Shown here one piece after another: positions 55,332-64,000 of a stretch of DNA of 64,000 bases; the first letter of the stretch is position 1, and every line of letters starts with the position of its first letter. The notes below the pieces were generated by a model that saw nothing but the letters and a program-made list of their open reading frames with translations, searched no databases and was not told the DNA's origin. The position numbers were made by a program, and so were the translations under genes. Origin of the DNA: Calendula officinalis. Its lineage: Eukaryota; Streptophyta; Magnoliopsida; Asterales; Asteraceae. The stretch lies in contig OY970827.1 of the NCBI GenBank assembly GCA_963853835.1, forward strand, positions 78,261,234 to 78,325,233, in the 5' to 3' direction.

Positions 55332-56120
55332 AATTTTACTAAATAACAATTTACTCCAAGTGTGCAGTAAATTACATTGAAACAAGTCTACACAAAATCT
55401 GTCTAGCTTTTTATATTATACGAGAACGTACTTTTCTTAGTGTATCATTTTAGTAATTACATTTTTGTCACGTTTATATGATTAATTTGATTATTTTGTA
55501 GTCTTTTACGGTATGTTTTGGTAAATGGAATCATTCCTAGATTAGCTTGTTTGGTATTCGAGATTAGAAATCAAATCAGCATTGATTACCAAAAAAAAAA
55601 TCATATCCGCAATAGGTGGTGGGTTTGGCAAGGTAAAAGTATCATTTTTTTCTGCAAGGTAAATTAAGGCTCATTCTAATACTACCGAGCAATTTACTAA
55701 GCCCTTATTTGGTATGATGACAAGAAATACAAGATTGATGTTACTTGATGTAGATCATATTTTTCTGTAAAAGTATACAAAAATTTATTCTAAAAGAATA
55801 AATAATGTTTTTTAACCTATCATCTTGTATAACTGTTAGTGCCACTCTTAATTTTTACCTTTTTTTTTAATTTCTAGTAATAATTTTATAAATCAATTTC
55901 TTATGTATTAAAAAAAGCTATGTAATTTATTAATTAAAAACCAAAAAGTTAAATTTATTATATTAAAAAATGTACTGTAATATATCTTAAATAGTTGAAC
56001 AAATATATAAAACGTATGTTATGGTGTATATGTTGAAAGTGTGGTGTAATAAAATTATTCATTTAAATATATTTGGTAAAAAAGTGAGACTCATCTCTGC
56101 TAATTATTCAGTTTAATACT
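55332..56120. other. AT-rich spacer
   Basis: No gene seen. Confidence 0.5.
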
Positions 56121-56350
56121 ACTTTCGTATCAAAATAAGTGATACACTTTCTATTTATGAGTGAATCAAAATAAGTGATATATTTCTAAAATTTATATTA
56201 TTTGGTAAAAAAGTGGGATCCACTCTTCACTAATTAACTACTTTAATAAAATAAAATTACTCTTTTACCCTTATTTCTACTTTTAAACATTATTAATATC
56301 ATTTTATTCAAAATGAGTAGGACTCGATCTCCACTAACTGTGAAATTGGT
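56121..56350. mobile_element. Stowaway MITE, right end lost
   Basis: It begins ACTTTCGTATCAAAATAAGT and keeps the family's inner order (doubled AAATAAGTGATA, then GGGATCCACTC). The expected right terminus is missing; after CTCCACTAACTGTGAAATTG unrelated sequence follows. Confidence 0.6.
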
Positions 56351-57136
56351 CGAATGAGAATGGTTGTACCGGTTTTTAAACGACCAGTCCGCAATCGAAA
56401 TAAGGTTTTTTATATAGATTAAAAATATTTATTAATATACAATTATTTATATATTACGATGAATAATTAATAGTAAAAGAATTTCCAAAATTTCCTTTTT
56501 AGTTTTATTTTGTAGAGAAATATAGATATAGAGAGCGGAAGAAACTCAAGGATTCATTATTTACTGCTATCTTCCTCATATACTATGCACTCTCTCTCTC
56601 ATTGACAACCGTATTTTATATAAAAATTATAAAAAGTCGGTAGTAATAGTAGAACCCAAAATGAAACCAAGAGTGCAACAAAGGTTCTGCAAGCCGCAGA
56701 ATGAATATCCGACAACAGAAAGAATAAAAACCCCAAAGAAAAGAGCTCCTTAAAAACTGGGTAATATAGAGAACTAGAGAAGTTTAATAAGCAAACCAAA
56801 CTTGATGCAGGCCCAATTTGTTCCTTAAAGCCCAAAGTTTGCTAGCGACAAGGCTACATGGTGGTAGAACAGGCACAATTGTTTATGGGGAGTTATTTAG
56901 ATTTTTAGTTTTTTTCTTTAATTTTTTAATTTTGTTATAACCCACTTTTCAGCCTCATTGTTCAAAAATCTAGGTCTTATTTATTATTTATTTGATACAA
57001 TGGAATTGTGCATTGCTAATTTTATAAAAATTGAGTTTTCTCTCAAAGTTCGTGTTCTTATTGTGGAAGAGTTATGCCAAACATATTTGTTATGCCAAAC
57101 ATATTTGTAAAGGGAGTGATTTTTATACCATATCTT
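56351..57136. other. Spacer, no gene seen
   Basis: A minus ORF of 78 codons at 56599-56835 is hydrophobic but has no recognised motif; not called. Confidence 0.5.
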
Positions 57137-57320
57137 TTAATTAAGGGTGTTAATAATGACAGCCCTTAGGGCTGTCTCTAATCACATAAAAATTGTACAT
57201 TAAATCATGGGAGGAAGTGGTTCCTAAAATACAGGAGATAGTTATAGATTGATGTACAAGCTTCTGATGCATGTTTATTGATAGCCCTTAGGGCTGTCAT
57301 TATCAAAACTCTTTAATTAA
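57137..57320. mobile_element. Short MITE with AGGGCTGTCATTAT ends
   Basis: TTAATTAAGGGTGTTAATAA followed by TGACAGCCCT at the left returns inverted at the right (AGGGCTGTCATTATCAAAAC then TCTTTAATTAA). About 184 bp; the family is unknown. It sits about 340 bp beyond the BELL gene stop codon. Confidence 0.6.
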
Positions 57321-57659
57321 TATACCATAATAATTGTTTTATATGCTTGTACAGTTTGTAGGAATGCTTGTACAATGTGTTAGATGCATCAAAAAGTGCG
57401 GTGTAAAACTAATTTCCTATTTATAATCCTTGTTTCTTGGAATACATTTGTGCCCGACAAATCAAAGAACTTAACAAATTGTTGTTTTATTACATTACCA
57501 GAAATTGTATGTATATCTTTACACAGAAGCTAAGCTCCAAAAAAAAATAAAAATAAACTATACGTTCAACAAAAACTCGACCCATATGCACAAGTTATCA
57601 TGTGTTATTTTTCGTGTACTTGTCGATGTACATTTCCAATAATGACACGCCTTTCTTTT

Positions 57660-60303
57660 TTACACGACGAAATCAAGTAACAATTGGGGATCATCGAACC
57701 TATATTGGTCTTCTAGATCAATATGCCTTTGCCCCATATATTCGTTCACTTCCAAATCATTCACAAAATTAATATTTGAGTTTTTCTGCAATATTTTATC
57801 TTTTTCTTCTGAAGAAGATGATTGATCTACTACCGCTTTCCCTGCTCGTTCAGGTGAAGATGTATTCACCTCGTGATCGCGAAATTCTTCTTTGTACATG
57901 TCTTCAACCATCGGTTTCCATAGGCGCACTCGTGCATTAATAAACCAATTTGCAATCTATTACCACATTCATAACAAGTTATAGTTAATTGCTTGTAATT
58001 ATACAAACTTTAATAATTAAGGAGTGTTTGGATGTGAATTTGGAAAAATAAAATAATCATATGTTTTAGTATATATTGATTTCTTTTATTTATTGTGAAT
58101 AAAAAGGTGAGAGGTTTTATGAAATAGAAGTAGAGGGCTCTAAAATTATGTTAAAAGAGTAATAGTAAATAAGTAACCTTATTTTACCTCTAAATAACCA
58201 ATTTTGTTGCAAGTGATACAGGTTTGATTATCCAAGAGTAATTATTTGAGTTATTAAAATCACTACAAGGAAAACATCATATCCCGATGACATGTTTTGA
58301 CATTGACAAGTTGTTGGGACAACATGTCCCAATGAAAAGTCGTCGCCTTATATCCATCTGTAGCGACGACAAATGTCATCGCGACAGAACAGGGAATTTC
58401 TTGTAACGGAGAACTTGTTCATCAAACATTAAAAATTATTTATTGCAGTTTCAAGTAGCAATAGTTACTTAATCATTTCAAAATGAATCCAAGCACCTCT
58501 AAAACCTCATATAACATATTTTAGAAATTATAAAGCTGAATTATGAATATAACCTGACTTCTCGTGAGCCCGGTTTGTCTTGCTAGCATGACCTTCTCTG
58601 AATCTTTAGGGTAACTAGAAAAAACAAATAGTACATTAAAGCAAGTTAACATAAACACAAATAAAGGAAACAACATTAATAAGGAAACATACGGGTTAAG
58701 AAAATGCTCAAAAAGCCAAGCGCGAAGGATTGAAACCGAGCCTTCGGGTAGCCCTCTTTGTGGTCTCCAAGAATGACGCATAACACCAAGCGGATTTAGG
58801 GTTCGTTGTTGCCTGAGCTGTTTTTCCACGTTACGCAACCGAGGTAAAACCCGGTCTGAGGAATCATCTTGCTCTCCAAGATTTTGTTTGGTCAGTTGAA
58901 TTTGGGCGTTTATTGCGTCACGCAAGCAACGAAAGTGTCGGGAAATGGTTTGATGAGCAAGTGATGTGTATGATCTAGCAGCCCCGCAACCCGTCACCAT
59001 ATCTAATGATCCCTCCACGATCCGCAAGTCTTGGCAGTATTCTCGGTACTTCCTATCTATCTAAAACACATATATTATGCAACCATTGTTTCATGTGTTT
59101 TTGGTAAACTCAAGATTCGACCCACACGAACATTTTGAAAAAATTAACGTTTATAAGATGGTTTTAATTTTTCTTTCATTTGTATGATATCCAAGTTCAG
59201 GAAACCAAGGTCTTCACCCAATAGTTATCTCATGTCGAGCTCTAAAGGGGTTCTTTTTACTGAAGAACATAAATCCGGGATTTAGAAACCCGAATCTGTC
59301 AAAAGTAAAAAGAATCCCTTCAGGCTCGATACGTGACAGTTTTTGGGTGAAGATTCCCTAAACTCGGATATCATACAAATGAAAGAAATATTAAAAGCAC
59401 CTTACAAACGTTAATTTTTTCAAAGTGTGCATTAGAAGTGCAAAAAGTTCGTTTGGACGTGTGTTTAAAAAAAAACATTATGTGATGTATGTAATCAAAA
59501 TGTGATAATTAGTTGTATCGGAGTGTAGGGTATTTAAATCGTAATAATCAGATAATCAATTGCATAACGCATCGAAACACCCTTTAATTAACCAAGAAAC
59601 AAATTGAAGTGAAAGAATGTACCTCATCTACCAAGGAAAACAGTTTAGTAACCTTGTTTTGAAGCTCGTTTTTTTCGGAAGTCGAAAGTTCACAAGATGA
59701 ACTTGTAGTAGACTCAACTTTAGGATTATTGTCATCAAATTTACGTAAATTGTTGCGTTTATTCATCTTTAGCTGCCTTAAAGCTTCATGAATGCTCACT
59801 ACTTCTTGAAGCAATTCTTGTGCCGGTTTAAGATATCTTGAATTGTAAATTCTAGGCACAATCCCAGATGGGATTTGATATGTACCCGAAATCGAGCATT
59901 GAACATTGTTATTCAAAAGTCGGTCAAATGACAAAAAGTCAACGTTTTCGACTTTATTGCTTTGTGAACCATGATCATGATTAGAATCTTGAAGATGAGG
60001 ATTCAAGTAATTATATTGGTCAAAAGAAGGCATATCCATTGAAGAAGTTACTTGCATTCCAAGACTAAGTGATAGTTCTTGATGATTCTCAATCGTCGAA
60101 AGATTTTGAGGGTTTGACCGTGTTTGACCCGACAAAAGATCCAAATAAGAAGGGTCGGTTGAATTATGGTTTTGGTACATAATATCAGTGGGAGGACAGG
60201 GTAATTCTTGATAGGAATTAATTTGTTGTTGTTCGGTAGAAAGATAGGAACTTGGAAACACATTTCTTTGATGATTTGTTGAAGTTGGATAATAAGTAGC
60301 CAT
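57660..60303 (-). CDS. BELL-type TALE homeodomain transcription factor
   Basis: BELL proteins pair with KNOX homeodomain proteins and steer meristem, organ and ovule development. Four exons: 59623-60303, 58693-59060, 58554-58614 and 57660-57956, all GT/AG, giving 468 residues. The SKY region (SRYLKPAQELLQEVV) lies at 155-169, the BELL domain at about 208-285 (VDEIDRKYREYCQDLRIVEG, SLAHQTISRHFRCLRDAI), and the TALE homeodomain at about 326-388 with the three-residue loop PYP (349-351) and the recognition helix NWFINARVR. An LSLSLG motif stands at 78-83. The C-terminus is short and ends LLLDFVV. Introns 1 and 3 carry MITEs. The exact orthologue among BLH genes is not clear. No defects are seen. 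Confidence 0.94.
58261..58408. mobile_element. CACTA-type MITE in BELL intron 3
   Basis: Starts CACTACAAGGAAAACATC and ends GGGAATTTCTTGTAACG, imperfect inverted ends of CACTA type. The inside has GACATGTTTTGACA and GCGACGACAAATGTCATCGC words like those in the block at 18421. 148 bp, wholly intronic. Confidence 0.65.
59131..59428. mobile_element. Foldback MITE in BELL intron 1
   Basis: Left arm CATTTTGAAAAAATTAACGT ... TTTCATTTGTATGATATCC ... GGTCTTCACCCAA; the right arm is its inverted copy and ends TTAATTTTTTCAAAGTG. Arms of about 130 bp leave only a short centre, so nearly the whole 298 bp would form a hairpin in the pre-mRNA. No clean target duplication found. Confidence 0.75.
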
Positions 60304-62538
60304 CTTTATTTCAAGAAATCAGTCACTATCACTAAAATATTTCAATGGCTGGTGAATGATCCCTTTAGAAGCTGGTGGAAATACCTAATTATACAAGATA
60401 AAACACAGATATTAACACAAGAAAAATACACTTTTTAATCTTCTATATTCATAAATTTACTATTTTACCCACATAAAATTTGAAAACTTTAGATGATTTA
60501 AGATCATGGGTCAATTAGATTATGGAGTAAAAAGGGAGTACTACCTGTGATCTTGAACAAAGATGAAGACAGAACCAAAGCAGCAGGAAAAAAATCTTCC
60601 TAAAAGGGAGACAAAAATGGATATGAACAAGAAGACGTATATATATTCTTCAAAATAGTATATAACAAAAACATAATATTAAAATAGTAATAAAAAACAA
60701 ACACACCAACCCTTCTAATCATTGAACAATGACCATCTCCAAACTCAAACAATGAATGAAGTGCAATAATTGAATAGGAAGCAATAGAACAAGTTCATAT
60801 ATAATTAATCATAATTTGATTATTAATTATGAAATAAGCAAACCTACCATTCACACGTGGAGACGAACAAAATTCAAATATGGAATGATAGGAAAAGAGA
60901 ATTGTTGGTATTGGGAGATCAATTAACACTTGGAATTGAAATGGGTATTGCTTAAATTGGGTGTAAATTTAGTAGCTAATAAGTTTCTTTTTATTGAAGA
61001 GTATTCTTTTGGCCTTCGGGTGGCCGATTTTATACTTGTGATATATGTGACCAAATTGTTATCGTGACTATTTTTGAACTTTTTTTTACAATCTGATAAA
61101 TATTTATCCAGTGAGATATTAAACCCACGATATTTAGAAAATTATTCGGAAGCTCTTATTACCGCTAGGCCACACCCACCAAATAGTTTAGTAGTAGCTA
61201 ATAAATGATTGCTTGAAAAGTTGGGAAAATTGTAACCCTAATTCTAACCACCAGTTGGTAGACCTAAACTAATCTTCTTCTATTTTTATTTCAGCCTTCA
61301 ATTAAAGCATTCTTTATCGTTGCAAGTAGTTGTTGTTGCTTGCGGTTTATGTTTGTTTTCTAAATTCTTCATTAAATTATTATATTCTACCAAACTTCTG
61401 TTCATATTCTTATTCTAGGAAATATGATTTTTTGTGTTCTTTGGAAAAGAATTATTTATTTTTTAATTGCAAATTAAATATGGTTTTAGTGATTATATAT
61501 AGGGCGCTTATTGTACAAAAGTTTAATGAAGTTTCACGCTTATCACTTAGTTTAAACTCTCAATTATTTTCCATTTAATATAAGCGAGTGTATATGTATC
61601 CGTGTTTCACGACAAATTTGCAATTATACACATTATATTTATAATCAACATTATATTTTATAATTAAAAATATATAATTCATGAAAAAAGAAATAAAAAA
61701 TACTATTTATTAGTAGATACATAAGAACATTTCTCGAAATATTATTATAGGTAATTCGACCTAAACATAGTAAGTTGATGATGTAGCACGCTGATTCTTT
61801 TATTTTTATTTTTTGTTAAGTTAGATATATTAATTACTTAAAAAATAAAATAAAATATAATTATTTATGAAAAGCAAACATTTGACCCATAATAGATATA
61901 TTTAGCTCATCATACCACCACTCAATATTTTAGTCGGTACGGTAATGTGGTGAGTATTTTCTTCAAAGTTGTATGATATAATTGCTTATATAGCATCTTA
62001 TGAAAAATTTTAATGTGTCTGGTGATACCCATACTAACCAGCCTTAACTTTTTTATTTAGTTTTAAAATATAGATACTTTATTTTGGAGGGGATTTGTAA
62101 TTTTTTCTTACATTATACCGTATAAATTTCTTTTAGTTGTTAGGTTTCTCCAAATTACAAGAGGTATGAAGATTAGTGTTGTTGTTGTAACATGATTTTA
62201 AAACATACATTTTAGATGGTGTGTTATTTATTTATTTTTTGTTTTTATTCCTAAAAATCTTGTATATAAATTCTTTTATAAACATACATATTAGGTAATT
62301 CGATCATAAGAACTCGTTGATCCATTAAAAACAAGGTTACGTTTCGAATAAAATCAATAGTAATTAAATGATAGTAAAAAGCCAAATGAAGATTAATTAA
62401 CAATCATAGTACTAAAAATAAGTTTAAATTAAAACATATGTTTGTATTTTTGCTGTTTTAAAAAAAAAACATATGTTTGTATGTGGGAAAAAGCATGGAA
62501 AGTGAGTTGAACTTGGGACATCAAGTTCATTGGCATGC
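60304..62538. other. BELL 5' region and spacer
   Basis: 60304-60900 holds the BELL leader and promoter, with a G-box-like CACACGTGG at about 60852. There may be a leader intron. Beyond 61000 the DNA is AT-rich; the ORF at 61330-61578 has no recognised motif. Confidence 0.5.
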
Positions 62539-63109
62539 TTCAAAACTAGGGGTGAACATGGTATGATACCATATATATTTTCTTCATACCACGTATCGTA
62601 CCAACTATAATTGGTACACTAATTTAGCTACCAATACCATACCAAGTTTACGCGGTACCAATTTGTTTGGCTACCAACAATCTTGGTTGGTACACATTGG
62701 TAATGGTATATACCAACATTACAAACTTTTATGAAACTAAAAAAAATTAATAACAAAAGAACAATGATATCGACCACTTAAACATATTAACAAGTTTTTC
62801 GAACACGAAATCAAAACAAGCAAGAATTTATACCTCTTATCTTTGCGCTGAATTCCTTACGTTAATACTTGAAAGAGAATACAACACGAGTGGAGGAACT
62901 TATCTGTGTGAAATTGTGAAATATTGTATATTCAAAAATATTTTTAGTTTTAAAGATAAAATACAGTATGTGTTATTATAATATTATATTAGTTTTAAAG
63001 ATATTTTTTGGGCACATCCATAATTTAAATAAAATATCATATACTTTAATATTTAATTGCGACATTGGGCAAATAGGTTGGTAGTTTGGTACAATATATT
63101 AAACTAAGA

Positions 63110-63111
<2 letters not shown>

Positions 63112-63178
<67 letters not shown>
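63112..63178. repeat. TA microsatellite, left part
   Basis: An uninterrupted AT dinucleotide run directly before the nested element. Confidence 0.98.
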
Positions 63179-63682
<504 letters not shown>

Positions 63683-63869
63683 TGGTTGGTACGATATACC
63701 ATGGTATTTAAAATTTTTGTACCATTACCGTACCATGACTACACAATTGGTACGGTACTACCAACCAAACATGTTGGCTACTAAAATATTGGCTACCAAC
63801 TATTCTTGGTACGATTGGTAGTATGTTGGTTGGTTTTATTCGGTACAAATTTGACACCCTATTCAAAAC

Positions 63870-64000
63870 CATCCATTGTTATTTGTTACATGTTTTATAT
63901 TTAATCTAATCATTTTTTTATTTTCCCGTGTACTAAGCAATAGTATCCCTACCACTTCATCTAGAGTAAATTACAATTTTGCATGCTAAGTATGTTTTAA
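63870..64000. other. Window end, no feature
   Basis: Short AT-rich sequence with nothing recognised. Confidence 0.6.

Noticed and set aside
56599..56835. 78-codon hydrophobic minus ORF as a membrane protein
   Set aside because: T-rich DNA read on the other strand often gives hydrophobic peptides; no supporting exon or family signature.

Overview
The window is plant nuclear DNA from a eudicot: it is AT-rich, has intron-containing genes with GT/AG borders, and is full of plant-type transposons (Stowaway, Tourist, hAT, Mutator-like, Helitron, CACTA, SINE, Copia). The species cannot be fixed from the sequence alone. The mix would suit an asterid such as a daisy-family plant, but that is only a guess. 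Most of the 64 kb is transposon-derived or featureless AT-rich spacer; only four genes look intact. || Layout: 1-6.7 kb is a transposon field with a hAT MITE, a Helitron and a Mutator-like MITE, each with clean target duplications. 6.8-13.6 kb holds a fragment and a nearly complete but frameshifted copy of a SABATH methyltransferase gene, with a solo LTR and a nest of MITEs between them. 14-21 kb is repeats: Stowaway MITEs, a CCGGTT-rich hAT MITE, a relic of an RRM protein gene, CACTA-type repeats, and a Mutator-like element packed with CACATGTG that was later entered by a hAT MITE. 21.6-23.5 kb (minus) is an intact BBD-type bifunctional nuclease gene. 24.9-31.2 kb is again MITEs, a SINE with perfect landmarks and a second Helitron copy. 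31.8-37.2 kb is a rearranged Copia element whose 1,019-bp 3' end is present twice in inverted orientation. Directly after it, 37.4-39.5 kb (plus) is a two-exon group C MAP kinase gene. 40-50 kb is spacer with MITEs and a CACTA-like block. 50.3-51.1 kb (plus) is a group S1 bZIP gene with a sucrose-control-type upstream ORF. 52-57 kb has a second copy of the CACATGTG element. 57.7-60.3 kb (minus) is a BELL-type TALE homeodomain gene. 62.5-63.9 kb is a hAT MITE containing a second element sitting inside a TA microsatellite. || The intact genes (MAP kinase, S1 bZIP, BELL factor, BBD nuclease) are signalling or regulatory genes and do not form a pathway cluster. The most unusual locus is the palindromic Copia element: its arms appear identical, it has target-site duplications at both outer ends, it could be transcribed into a long hairpin RNA, and it ends about 260 bp before the MAP kinase start codon.
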